This document shows, piece after piece, positions 53,481 to 61,981 of a stretch of DNA of 64,000 nucleotides. The notes under the pieces are model-generated. The model had not been told where the DNA came from. It did not search any database and was given only the letters and a program-made list of their open reading frames with translations. Made by a program: the position numbers and the translations under genes. The stretch comes from Pseudobdellovibrionaceae bacterium (lineage in GTDB: Bacteria > Bdellovibrionota > Bdellovibrionia > Bdellovibrionales > UBA1609), in NCBI GenBank assembly GCA_023954155.1, contig JAMLIO010000001.1:124001-188000 (forward strand). Reading direction: 5' to 3'. Each line of letters opens with the position of its first letter. The stretch's first letter is position 1.

Positions 53481-54203
53481 TTACTGTTTTTCTGCCCAAA
53501 CTGCAATATATTGAATATGAACAGGGTCTAACGCCTCAATACAAGCCTTTAAAGATTCCCCCGTGACCATGACATCATCGACCAGCAAACCAGTATGGTC
53601 CAAGTCCAAATCCCTCATTTTGTCTTTACAAATTCCCATACGAATCTCTTGGCGCTCCTGTTTACCTCGATTCTTCTGAGTCCGATTCCCTATCTTAAAT
53701 AAAATATCAAAAAACCGTAGCCCCAATTCTTCAGAAAAACTCTTCCCCATTTGTAAACCATGACTCCTATCCAAACTAGGCACAGCAAAGACATTGTGCC
53801 GTGGGGATACATTGAAATGCCCTAGCTTTATATTCATCCACTTGGCAAACAGACCATAAAGTTTTGGATTGCTCCCATCCTTTAACGCTACAATGACCTT
53901 TTGAATTGCAAACCCATTCTCCTCACCCCAACTCCATAAATAAAAAACAGGAACATTACGGTGACTTATATTTAAAAAGATCATCTGTTCAAGATGCTTA
54001 ACAAACTCAAGATAAAGACACCTTCGACACTCCTTACAAAGCGGCAACTCCAAAAACACAAGCTCCTCACACACCACACAAGCCCGCACCATCCGAATCT
54101 TTGAAAGCCCAAACCCACACAAAAACTCCCGAAATCGCAAAAGCTTCGATACATTCAAAATATTCTTTTTAAAAAAGGTACTTAAAGAAAGACAAATCTC
54201 CAT
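53481..54203 (-). CDS. ComF-family phosphoribosyltransferase
   Basis: 240 residues. A zinc-finger-like region (CVVCEELVFLELPLCKECRR) near residue 42 is followed by the phosphoribosyltransferase fold with the PRPP loop LLVDDVMVTGESLKACIEAL near the C-terminus. In competent bacteria ComF helps natural transformation, but homologues occur in non-competent species too. ATG 54203 is used; ATG 54092 just before the first Cys is an alternative. It lies 95 bases downstream of fold-back element C. Confidence 0.85.
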   Translation of the reverse strand: MEICLSLSTFFKKNILNVSKLLRFREFLCGFGLSKIRMVRACVVCEELVFLELPLCKECRRCLYLEFVKHLEQMIFLNISHRNVPVFYLWSWGEENGFAIQKVIVALKDGSNPKLYGLFAKWMNIKLGHFNVSPRHNVFAVPSLDRSHGLQMGKSFSEELGLRFFDILFKIGNRTQKNRGKQERQEIRMGICKDKMRDLDLDHTGLLVDDVMVTGESLKACIEALDPVHIQYIAVWAEKQ

Positions 54204-54298
54204 GAAAATACAAATACTAAAAATATACCACTAAACTGCTAACCCTACTCACTTTAAAAACCCTGTCGTCCGCTTTCAATCCTTCACGCCATCCTCTA

Positions 54299-54451
54299 GC
54301 CCTCTTGGGCGTGGAGCTGGGATTTTATTATATATGGTCGAAATGCGAGTTCGGCTTGGCATGATTTTGCAAACGCAAAATTATGCCAAACGTCACTGTC
54401 TGAGCATTTTGAGTATATATAATAAAATCCCAGCTCCACACCCAAGAGGGC
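54299..54451. repeat. Fold-back element C: 37-bp inverted arms around a 79-bp core
   Basis: Left arm 54299-54335 and right arm 54415-54451 are reverse complements over 37 bp with one mismatch (54310/54440). The core 54336-54414, read on the minus strand, equals the core of element B from ACTCAAAATGCTCAGACAGT to CGCATTTCGACC except for seven substitutions, all in the apical hairpin (54357-54390 region). The arm sequence is unrelated to B. The right arm ends four bases before the rlmH stop codon, so it forms the 3' untranslated region of rlmH. No protein for its movement is nearby. Confidence 0.95.
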
Positions 54452-54455
54452 GGGC

Positions 54456-54929
54456 CTACTCATTGTGATAGGGAATGTTTTTGGCAATCGTAAAGGCACG
54501 ATAGATCTGTTCGGCTAAAACAATTTTAGCAATATGGTGATTCAGCACAAACGGACTAAGGTTAATGGACCACTGGGCCCTGCTTTTGAGTTCTTCTGTC
54601 ACACCAAATGCGCCACCAATAACAAATGTGACGCACTTATAAGTTTCAAGTTGTGTCATCAATGTGGTTGCAAATTTTTCGGAAGTAAGATTTTGGCCAC
54701 CTTCATCACAAAGGATCACATAATCATCTGGTCGAATTTTCTGTAAGATTTTTTCTGTTTCTTTTTGCTTTTTAATTTCTTTGTTCTTGCGCTCGGCTTC
54801 TTCTGATTTCACCACGACCAGTTCGATATCACAGAATGCCGATATTTTATCCAGATACATCTCATCTACAGCCTCAAAGGGCTTTATCTTTTTAGACTGT
54901 ATAAAGATGATTTGAATATTTATTTTCAA
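54456..54929 (-). CDS. rlmH: 23S rRNA (pseudouridine-1915-N3)-methyltransferase RlmH
   Basis: 157 residues, standard length. YVILCDEGGQNLTSEKFA and FVIGGAFGVTEELKSRAQWS are the SPOUT-fold knot motifs binding S-adenosylmethionine, and the C-terminus LAEQIYRAFTIAKNIPYHNE (ending His) is diagnostic. It starts with TTG 54929, with GAGAT seven bases before; no ATG is near. Together with obgE, nadD and rsfS upstream it follows an order common in bacteria. Confidence 0.94.
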   Translation of the reverse strand: MKINIQIIFIQSKKIKPFEAVDEMYLDKISAFCDIELVVVKSEEAERKNKEIKKQKETEKILQKIRPDDYVILCDEGGQNLTSEKFATTLMTQLETYKCVTFVIGGAFGVTEELKSRAQWSINLSPFVLNHHIAKIVLAEQIYRAFTIAKNIPYHNE

Positions 54930-54990
54930 GTTATATCTCTAAGTTTTAACGTGACCGAAAGACAAATATCTCTCCCCCAAATAATGGAAA

Positions 54991-56034
54991 CTAATTTGAG
55001 GTTTTAGAGGTTTCTTCGGTGACCTTGTAATCTAACTTTTTAGCGCCTTTCCAAAGCTGCTCAAGTAGATACTCTTGTCTGACAAAGTCATAAAAAATAT
55101 GAATGATAAGGCCGCCATAATCCACAACAATCCAACGTCCGTCCTCTTTGCCATCCATACCTATAGGACGAACATTGTATTTTTCTTTCATATTATTTAA
55201 AACATGATCAGCCAGAGCCCCAGATTGGCGTTTGTTGCTCGCAGAGCATACAATGGAGTACTCAACGATATATTCTTTAGTTGCCGTAAAATCAAAAGCC
55301 AGAGTGTTGAGTGCTCCCTTTTGATCTAGTAATTCCGCAACTTCCAGAGCGAATTTTTTAAAGTCTTCAATTTTAGGTGCTGCGATATCATAAAGCCCGT
55401 TATTATGAATGTAATTTTCTACGGCTAAAGCCAGATATTTATCTGTGGATTGACCAATTTTAAGTTTTCTTCTGACTTCAGTAGAAGAAATATCAATATC
55501 ATTCAGCCTTACAAAATGAATCCACTTCCCAGAAGTCAGCAGACATTGATATCCATCAAATTCCGCCACCTGGCTTTGCAGACCTTCAGGAAAATCTTTT
55601 TTACTGAGTGGAAACTGATATCCCATTCTGGAAGTGACAATTAGATTTGCTGAACTCAAAATATCCTTAAAGTCTTTCCACGTATCAAAAGAACCAAACT
55701 GATCCAATCCAATAATGATAAAGTACTCTGAATCCCCTGCCCCTTCTTGCGTCATGAGCGACTTAAGAGTGTCAATCGTGTAGCTCGTACCTTGTCTTTC
55801 AATTTCGCGTGAATCAATTTCTAGAAAATCATATTGATCTTTTAAACCCAGTTCTACCATTTCTAAACGCTGTTCTGGTGTTGGGGATTCTATAAGTTCT
55901 CGGCCAGGACTTTGATAGGCAGGAATGACCTTTACTTCGTCGAGATTTAATTTTTTCTGAACCTCTACCATGCTGTTCACATGACCTGCATGAATGGGGT
56001 TAAACGTTCCCCCAAAAATCCCTATTCGACTCAC
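54991..56034 (-). CDS. NadD-RsfS fusion: nicotinate-mononucleotide adenylyltransferase plus ribosomal silencing factor
   Basis: 347 residues, the sum of two normally separate proteins. Residues 1 to about 215 are NadD: GIFGGTFNPIHAGHVNSMVE (HxGH motif), SPTPEQRLEMVELGL, FIIIGLDQFGSFDTWKDF, and DISSTEVRRKL. Residues about 225-340 are RsfS: LADHVLNNMKEKYNVRPIGM and WIVVDYGGLIIHIFYDFVRQ. NadD makes deamido-NAD; RsfS binds L14 to keep ribosomal subunits apart in starvation. The two genes are often neighbours (nadD-rsfS-rlmH), so fusion by loss of a stop is easy to understand. It overlaps obgE by four bases. Confidence 0.94.
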   Translation of the reverse strand: MSRIGIFGGTFNPIHAGHVNSMVEVQKKLNLDEVKVIPAYQSPGRELIESPTPEQRLEMVELGLKDQYDFLEIDSREIERQGTSYTIDTLKSLMTQEGAGDSEYFIIIGLDQFGSFDTWKDFKDILSSANLIVTSRMGYQFPLSKKDFPEGLQSQVAEFDGYQCLLTSGKWIHFVRLNDIDISSTEVRRKLKIGQSTDKYLALAVENYIHNNGLYDIAAPKIEDFKKFALEVAELLDQKGALNTLAFDFTATKEYIVEYSIVCSASNKRQSGALADHVLNNMKEKYNVRPIGMDGKEDGRWIVVDYGGLIIHIFYDFVRQEYLLEQLWKGAKKLDYKVTEETSKTSN

Positions 56035-57107
56035 TGACTCTCTCCCTCAGGGTTTAAAATATCTTCGTCTTGTGTTCTATCACTAAAAACTACATTTAAT
56101 AGCTTTTGCCTCAGCACTTCAAGTCCATATCCAGTATAGGCAGAAATCGGCAAAACATCTTGTCCTAATTGCCGCTCGAAGGAATCTAAAAAGTACGCCC
56201 TCTTTTCTTCATCTAACAAATCCCATTTGTTGAATACTATGATTTGAGGACGCTGTGACAAAGGCAACAGGCCAAACTTACTCTTATTATCTTTGTCATA
56301 CTGCTCGAGTTCAAAATTGATCTGTTTAAAATCTTCGATGGGATCTCTTCCGTTAAAAGGATCGACATCAATGAGGTGAACAAACACTTTTGTTCTTTCG
56401 ATATGTCGTAAAAATTCAAGACCCAAACCCACGCCCTGATGAGCCCCAGGAATCAAACCTGGAATATCGGCAATGATATAAGAACTTTCAGCAGCTTGAA
56501 CCACACCCAAATTAGGCGTCAGTGTAGTAAACGGGTAATTCGCAATTTCTGGTTTTGCAGCAGAAAGTACAGAAATCAATGTTGATTTTCCCACATTAGG
56601 AAAACCAATTAGGCCCACATCCGCTAACAGTTTTAACTCTAGGCGTACTTCAAGTTCTTCCGCAGGCATTCCTTTTTGGGCAATCTCTGGCGCCTGATGC
56701 ACGCTGGACTTGTAAAAGGAGTTGCCCTTACCACCAAGACCACCTTTAAGAATCATAAACTCTTCGTTTTCTTGCATATCTTTAATCAGCTCTTCGGTTT
56801 GATGATTGATGATCATTGTTCCTGGAGGAATCTCGATAATAAGATCCTCGCCGTTTTTACCCGAGCGATTTTGACCTTCACCATGGGCACCCGATTGAGC
56901 TTCGTAATGTTTCTTAAATTTTTGATCCAGAAGTGATCTTTTATGAGGAGCTGCTTTAAAAAAAATATGGCCGCCACGTCCTCCGTCGCCGCCATCTGGG
57001 CCGCCTCTTGGAACCTTCGCTTCTCTTCTGAAGCTTATGCTACCTGGGCCACCTCTTCCTGATTTAAGATGAATGACCACATGGTCTACAAATTTTCCTT
57101 GAGACAT
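56031..57107 (-). CDS. obgE: Obg/CgtA GTPase
   Basis: 358 residues. The N-terminal Gly-rich Obg fold (HLKSGRGGPGSISFRREA, GPDGGDGGRGGHIFFKA) is followed by the G domain: LIGFPNVGKSTLISVLSAA, FTTLTPNLGVV, IADIPGLIPGAHQGVGLG, NKWD. It acts in 50S assembly and stress signalling. The order rplU-rpmA-obgE is highly conserved and is kept here. Its stop overlaps the start of the nadD-rsfS fusion. Confidence 0.96.
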   Translation of the reverse strand: MSQGKFVDHVVIHLKSGRGGPGSISFRREAKVPRGGPDGGDGGRGGHIFFKAAPHKRSLLDQKFKKHYEAQSGAHGEGQNRSGKNGEDLIIEIPPGTMIINHQTEELIKDMQENEEFMILKGGLGGKGNSFYKSSVHQAPEIAQKGMPAEELEVRLELKLLADVGLIGFPNVGKSTLISVLSAAKPEIANYPFTTLTPNLGVVQAAESSYIIADIPGLIPGAHQGVGLGLEFLRHIERTKVFVHLIDVDPFNGRDPIEDFKQINFELEQYDKDNKSKFGLLPLSQRPQIIVFNKWDLLDEEKRAYFLDSFERQLGQDVLPISAYTGYGLEVLRQKLLNVVFSDRTQDEDILNPEGESQ

Positions 57108-57139
57108 ATTTTACTTTTGGGACTTAGTGTCCGCAGACT

Positions 57140-57409
57140 TTAAGATGCTGCTATTTGAGCTGGATACACACTCACTTTCATGCGTCTTTTATCCAATCTC
57201 TCAAACTTCACCTGACCATCAATCAAAGAAAAAATAGTGTAATCGCGTCCAAGCTTCACATTGTTACCAGCATGGAACTGAGTTCCTCTTTGACGAACGA
57301 TGATCGTACCTGGCTTTACGTTTTGTCCACCAAATCGCTTAACACCTAATCTTTTACTCTGGGAGTCTCTTCCGTTCTTAGTACTACCCGCTGCTTTTTT
57401 CGATGCCAT
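57140..57409 (-). CDS. rpmA: Ribosomal protein L27
   Basis: 89 residues. [40 protein letters not shown] and [20 protein letters not shown] are diagnostic. The N-terminus begins directly with the short mature form, without the Firmicutes extension. It lies ten bases after rplU and 33 before obgE, with AGAGGTG upstream. Confidence 0.97.
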   Translation of the reverse strand: MASKKAAGSTKNGRDSQSKRLGVKRFGGQNVKPGTIIVRQRGTQFHAGNNVKLGRDYTIFSLIDGQVKFERLDKRRMKVSVYPAQIAAS

Positions 57410-57419
57410 GATTCACCTC

Positions 57420-57962
57420 TTATTTGGAAGCCTTTTTAGTCGCCTTCTTTTTAGAAGTCGATTTCTTAGCAGTTGTTTTTTTAGTTGTTGTCTTCTTAGC
57501 TACTTTTTTAGCTGTCTTCTTTGCCGTCTTTTTGCTTGCGGATTTTTTTACGGCTTTCTTCTCAGTTGCGCCTTCAGCTTTCGCTTTCTTTGCCGCAGCT
57601 ACGGCTTCAACTGTGTAAAGCTTTGGCTCTTTGTCCGCTTTGCTTGTTAAACCTGGTGCTGCGATCTCTTTTACAAATAACTCTGTAAATGATTGTCTGT
57701 GACCTTGAAGTTTTCTGTAACCTTGACGACGCTTTTTCTTTAATACGACAATTTTAGGAGCCTTCGCTTGTTTGGAAACAACCACTTTTACAAGAGCGTT
57801 TTCAATATTAGGAACACCTACTAAAACTTTTTCGCCACCAATAAAAAGAACTTCAGTAAGGTCAAACTCTGAACCCACTTCTTTGTCCATCTTCTCAACT
57901 TTAAAAACATCGCCTGCTTTAACTTTATACTGTTTTCCACCAGCGCGTACGATCGCGTACAT
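57420..57962 (-). CDS. rplU: Ribosomal protein L21 with a histone-like Lys/Ala/Thr tail
   Basis: 180 residues; L21 is normally about 103. MYAIVRAGGKQYKVKAGDVF and KKKRRQGYRKLQGHRQSFTE are the L21 blocks. After residue 105 a linker leads to a tail of about 50 residues made of AKK, SKK and TKK repeats (KKTAKKTAKKVAKKTTTKK), resembling histone H1 or bacterial Hc1-like tails. It heads the rplU-rpmA-obgE-nadD/rsfS-rlmH set. AGTGGAGGT precedes the start. Confidence 0.96.
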   Translation of the reverse strand: MYAIVRAGGKQYKVKAGDVFKVEKMDKEVGSEFDLTEVLFIGGEKVLVGVPNIENALVKVVVSKQAKAPKIVVLKKKRRQGYRKLQGHRQSFTELFVKEIAAPGLTSKADKEPKLYTVEAVAAAKKAKAEGATEKKAVKKSASKKTAKKTAKKVAKKTTTKKTTAKKSTSKKKATKKASK

Positions 57963-58097
57963 AGTTCAACCTCCACTAAAGGGCTAGAAGTGCCATGCTT
58001 TAAGGCTTTCTGTCAATCATTATGAAAAAATAAGTGCTTATATTTATTACAGTTTATGTGAGAATTTTAGGCCTAAACATTGAGCTTTTTTGCCTCT

Positions 58098-59009
58098 TTA
58101 AATGGCCATTCTTAGACGGGTTTGAAAGCCCCAAGGCTTAAATTCATAGTACTCACCATCCGCCATATAGGCATCAGGATTTAAACTTTTGCCTTCATAA
58201 TAGACAGAAATATGGAAAGAAATATCGCGCCCTGTTCGACGGTACCTATAACCCCAGCCCACTTGGTATTGATGCAAGTAGGCACAAACCCTGTCGCCAA
58301 GGCCCCAACTGCTCTCGCAGTAGTAGTAGGAAAACTGAAGAACGTGAGGGTCTCTAAGCCCTCTGAATATCTGCGCTTTTGTACGAAACCCGTAACGTCC
58401 CTTCCAAGGGTCAAGCCTTACGCTGAAGCTAGTTTTATACGGTGATTTGTCGGTGATCTCGTCACTATCAATCACATCCTGTCCACGACCGTTACTGTCC
58501 AAACCCGCCATAGACGCCCCGATATCAATCCCTTGCTCGACAGCCCACGCACTCAAGCTTCCCTTGCGCTTTTTCAGTGTGGTGGTGATCTGGTTTCTGA
58601 GTGAGTATAAGAGCGGCTTTCGTACCTCGCGCCAAATTGCCGAATGCGCTGACTTGTCTTCTTCTTGAATGAGGATTCCGATTCTAAATGCAGCCACAGA
58701 ATAGGCGTTATTGTGTCTGTATAAACTGCGACCAAATTTACGCAGCCATTTACGTCTGGAAGTCGACCACGGGATCTGCGCTCTAAAAAGGTCCGCACCT
58801 TCTTGTTCGATGTAAATCCCTCTTTGTTGCACTTGATAATCGGTGTAAAGGTAGGCTTGAATTTCTGGAGAGCCAATGCACGCTCTACCGCAATTCAAAA
58901 ACGCAGGTTCGGAGTCCACATATCCCTGATCCCACATATCAGCATGTGCAATCTGAAAATTGAACGTCATTAAAAAACCTAAAAAGGCAACTAGACCCTT
59001 TATTCCCAT
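58098..59009 (-). CDS. Exported protein of unknown function
   Basis: 303 residues. A signal peptide (LVAFLGFLMTFNFQIAHAD) is present. Four Cys (CGRACIG near residue 40, CESSW and CAYLHQ near 230-240) may form disulfides. The second half is rich in aromatic, alternating strands (LQFSYYYCESSWGLGDRVCA, YQVGWGYRYRRTGRDISFHI), so an outer-membrane barrel or beta-sandwich is likely. I do not recognise the family. It is transcribed leftward by itself between rng and rplU. Confidence 0.72.
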   Translation of the reverse strand: MGIKGLVAFLGFLMTFNFQIAHADMWDQGYVDSEPAFLNCGRACIGSPEIQAYLYTDYQVQQRGIYIEQEGADLFRAQIPWSTSRRKWLRKFGRSLYRHNNAYSVAAFRIGILIQEEDKSAHSAIWREVRKPLLYSLRNQITTTLKKRKGSLSAWAVEQGIDIGASMAGLDSNGRGQDVIDSDEITDKSPYKTSFSVRLDPWKGRYGFRTKAQIFRGLRDPHVLQFSYYYCESSWGLGDRVCAYLHQYQVGWGYRYRRTGRDISFHISVYYEGKSLNPDAYMADGEYYEFKPWGFQTRLRMAI

Positions 59010-59161
59010 CTCTTAGTTTTCGGCGAAAAAGCTAAACTCATTGAGCCAGTCTGCTGCTATCTAGACTCGCTTTGTGACCACCAAAGTCTAACCCCAGACT
59101 AAGGTGTGCTCTCTGAAATTGTAGCACTCATAGGAAGAGCATTATAGTCCTGCGCTGCAGG

Positions 59162-60718
59162 TTATTTGTCTACGATATCAATCGCGTACTCTTCAATATG
59201 GAATTTAGGCTCCACCTTAAAGACAATAGGGGCTGCGATGCGATTTTCCACATCATCCAAACTGTCAGATTCCTCTTCATAAACCCAATCCGCCACATCA
59301 GAGTGGCACTTCACGATGGCCATTTTATTTTGGTCAAATCCTTCACGTTGACGCTCTAGGGACCGAAAAATTTCGCTAGCCACTGTCATTGGGCGTTTGA
59401 TGTATCCTGTTCCTTCACAGTATCCACAGGGTTCACACAGTGTGGAGGTGAGACTGGGTCGGATTCTTTTTCTTGTCATTTCCACTAGGCCTAAACCAGA
59501 AATCGCCGTCACTGTGGTCTTAGCACGATCTAGTTTTAACTCTTCAATCAACAAGTTGAGCACCTGTTCACGGTGAGCTTCTTTAGACATATCAATCAAA
59601 TCAATAATGATAATCCCACCACAATTTCTAATCCTAAGCTGGTGGGCGATCTCTTTGACTGCTTCCATATTGGTTTGCAAGATGGTTTCGTCAATGTCCT
59701 TTTTTCCCACATATTTACCCGTGTTCACGTCCACAACCACTAAAGCTTCGGCCTCATCAAAAACCAAATATCCACCTGACTTGAGCCATATTTTTCTGTC
59801 TAAAGACCTCGTAATTTCCAAGTCGATGTTGTAAAGATCAAACATGGGATGGGTGCCTTCGTATAATTTAATAATATTTTTATATTTAGGCAAAAACTGT
59901 GTTACAAAGTTTAAAACTTTACGGTAAGTTTTTTTGTCATCAATTAAGACGTCGGTAACATCCTGATTTAAAAAATCACGCAAAGCCCGTATTTCCAGAT
60001 CAGGTTCCTTATGGATTTGCCCAGGAGTTTTTCTTTTTTCGTAACTCTTTTGCACTTCTTTCCATACCCGTCCCAAATACTCAAGATCTGAACGCAATGA
60101 CTCTTCAGAAACCCCTTCGCCAGCTGTTCTAATGATCACACCCCCTTTGGGTTTGATCTTTGTGATTAAACTTCGGAGTCTGTTTTTTTCCTCTTCGTCT
60201 TCAATTTTTTTGGATACACCAAAGTGAGGAACTGTCGGCATATACACCAAAGTTCTACCTGGTAAAGAAATATGCGTGGTGATCCTTGCGCCTTTTGTCC
60301 CTAAAGGGTCTTTGGCCACTTGACACAAAACATGCTGCCCCTCTTTGATCAAATCTTGAATAGGGATTCTAGTGGTTTCTGCTTGGATCGCGGTTACGGT
60401 TTCTTCTACAGCGTTTTGAGTTTTATCTGTAGACGCAGCAACAGGATCGCCCTCGTCTTCATCAATCTCAAGCTGGTTGGCGGTCTCTTGGTCCACACGA
60501 ATGTCACCCACATAGAGGAACGCTGCGCGGTCCAGACCAATGTCTACAAATGCCGCTTGCATCCCAGGAAGCACTCGCATGACCTTACCACGAAAGACCG
60601 AACCCACAAGCGTTGGCGATCTGGTCTTTTCAATTTGAAAGTCTATTAGGTTTTCATTTTCTAAATAGGCCACTCTAGTTTGGTTAGGCCTTACGTTGAT
60701 CATAATTTTTGAACTCAA
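59162..60718 (-). CDS. rng: Ribonuclease G/E
   Basis: 518 residues, RNase G size. The S1-like N-domain (GSVFRGKVMRVLPGMQAAFV, DIGLDRAAFLYVGD) has a low-complexity acidic insertion. The catalytic DNase-like domain has the metal Asp residues in VVVDVNTGK and IIIIDLIDM. The zinc link at CEPCGYCEGTG holds a dimer pair. It lacks the long C-terminal scaffold of RNase E. It processes 5' 16S rRNA ends and mRNA. It is divergent from pilT, with two palindromes between. Confidence 0.94.
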   Translation of the reverse strand: MSSKIMINVRPNQTRVAYLENENLIDFQIEKTRSPTLVGSVFRGKVMRVLPGMQAAFVDIGLDRAAFLYVGDIRVDQETANQLEIDEDEGDPVAASTDKTQNAVEETVTAIQAETTRIPIQDLIKEGQHVLCQVAKDPLGTKGARITTHISLPGRTLVYMPTVPHFGVSKKIEDEEEKNRLRSLITKIKPKGGVIIRTAGEGVSEESLRSDLEYLGRVWKEVQKSYEKRKTPGQIHKEPDLEIRALRDFLNQDVTDVLIDDKKTYRKVLNFVTQFLPKYKNIIKLYEGTHPMFDLYNIDLEITRSLDRKIWLKSGGYLVFDEAEALVVVDVNTGKYVGKKDIDETILQTNMEAVKEIAHQLRIRNCGGIIIIDLIDMSKEAHREQVLNLLIEELKLDRAKTTVTAISGLGLVEMTRKRIRPSLTSTLCEPCGYCEGTGYIKRPMTVASEIFRSLERQREGFDQNKMAIVKCHSDVADWVYEEESDSLDDVENRIAAPIVFKVEPKFHIEEYAIDIVDK

Positions 60719-60758
60719 AATGAACCTCCGCCTCTTTATCTAACATAGCCTTAAGTTG

Positions 60759-60807
60759 AGGTCATGACCTATTAAAAAACTTTTAGACCTTATGTTTATT
60801 AAGGTCT
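60759..60807. promoter_or_regulatory. Two palindromes between rng and pilT
   Basis: AGGTCATGACCT (60759-60770) is a perfect 12-bp palindrome. AGACCTTA (60785-60792) and TAAGGTCT (60800-60807) form an 8-bp inverted repeat with a 7-base loop. Both share AGGTC half-sites and lie 38-86 bases before pilT, so an operator read by one factor is possible; alternatively the second is a leader hairpin. Confidence 0.45.
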
Positions 60808-60844
60808 TACAGAGTTTACCGATGAGCTTTCTAGGAGAATTTTT

Positions 60845-61909
60845 ATGGCACAAATAGATGGTTTATTTAAAGTTATGATGGATGAAGGCGCTTCGGATTT
60901 GCACTTATCCGCAGGAAGCCCCCCTTATTTTAGAATTCATGGGGACATGATCCGCTCAAACTCTGCACCACTGACCCATGACGATTTAAAAAATCTAATT
61001 TTTGAAATCATCACCGAAAAACAACGCAAAGAGTTTATCGAAAACTGGGAACTAGATTGTGCTTATGAAATCAAGGGCTTAGGTCGTTTTAGATGTAACA
61101 TCTTTATGCAAAAAAACGGTTTGGCGGCTGTGTTTCGTCAAATTCCTACTAAGATTTTGCCACTAGAAAAACTCAACCTGCCCCCCTCTTTATATGATCT
61201 AGCCGCTGTGGATAAGGGTTTGATCCTTGTTACTGGTCCTACAGGTTCTGGTAAATCAACCACTCTGGCTGCTCTTATTAACTATATTAACCAAAAAGAA
61301 CAAAAACATATTCTTACGGTGGAAGATCCCATCGAATTCGTGCACGCCAACCAAAAGTCTTTGGTGAACCAACGTGAAGTTTCCAGCCATACACAGTCTT
61401 TTGCCAACGCGCTTAAAGCCGCACTTCGTGAAGATCCAGATGTCATTCTGGTTGGGGAGATGAGGGACTTAGAAACCATTCAGCTTGCCATCACAGCCGC
61501 AGAAACAGGACACGTGGTTTTCGGAACACTTCACACAAACAGTGCCGCCAAAACTTTGGATCGTATTGTTGACGTTTTCCCCGCAGGACAGCAAAAACAA
61601 ATCCAATCTATGTTAAGTGAGTCTTTAAGGGGTGTAATTTCGCAGACCCTGCTTAAAAAGGCTGATGGAACTGGTCGTGTGGGAGCCGTAGAAGTTCTGA
61701 TCAATAACAGCGCGGTCGCTAACTTGATCCGTGAAGGCAAAAACTATCAAATTCCATCTGTAATGCAGACCAACTTAAAGCTGGGCATGTTACCCCTTGA
61801 ACAACATTTACTGCAACTTGTTAGAGCTGGCATGATCACCAAAGACCAAGCCACTGAAACTTTAGTGGGTATGGGCCGAAAGCCAACCCTATTCCAAATG
61901 GCCTCTTAG
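60845..61909 (+). CDS. pilT: Type IV pilus retraction ATPase PilT
   Basis: 354 residues. VTGPTGSGKSTTLAALI (Walker A near 130), ILTVEDPIEFVH (Asp box), REDPDVILVGEMRD (Walker B) and HVVFGTLHTNSAAKTLDRI (His box) are PilT hallmarks. The PilT-specific AIRNLIRE motif reads AVANLIRE here: the Arg is Ala. PilT drives pilus disassembly and twitching. No other pil genes are close. AGGAG precedes the ATG and a strong terminator follows at 61935. Confidence 0.95.
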   Translation: MAQIDGLFKVMMDEGASDLHLSAGSPPYFRIHGDMIRSNSAPLTHDDLKNLIFEIITEKQRKEFIENWELDCAYEIKGLGRFRCNIFMQKNGLAAVFRQIPTKILPLEKLNLPPSLYDLAAVDKGLILVTGPTGSGKSTTLAALINYINQKEQKHILTVEDPIEFVHANQKSLVNQREVSSHTQSFANALKAALREDPDVILVGEMRDLETIQLAITAAETGHVVFGTLHTNSAAKTLDRIVDVFPAGQQKQIQSMLSESLRGVISQTLLKKADGTGRVGAVEVLINNSAVANLIREGKNYQIPSVMQTNLKLGMLPLEQHLLQLVRAGMITKDQATETLVGMGRKPTLFQMAS

Positions 61910-61934
61910 AGTTTTTAAGTTTGCATCATGAAGT

Positions 61935-61967
61935 AGAGGATGGATTTGTATATTCATCCTCTTTTTT
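61935..61967 (+). terminator. Intrinsic terminator after pilT
   Basis: AGAGGATG (61935-61942), 12-base loop, CATCCTCT (61955-61962), then T residues to 61967. Perfect 8-bp stem. It covers the first ATG (61940) of the long deoC frame, which is therefore not a likely start. Confidence 0.92.
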
Positions 61968-61981
61968 CTATGATGTCCCCC

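Noticed and set aside
54296-54499. Minus-strand open frame over element C
   Set aside because: Overlaps the end of rlmH and element C; the similarity to the frame at 16065 comes from the repeat core, not from a conserved gene.
61940-61981. Longer deoC start at ATG 61940
   Set aside because: The codon lies in the stem of the pilT terminator and adds residues not found in DeoC proteins.
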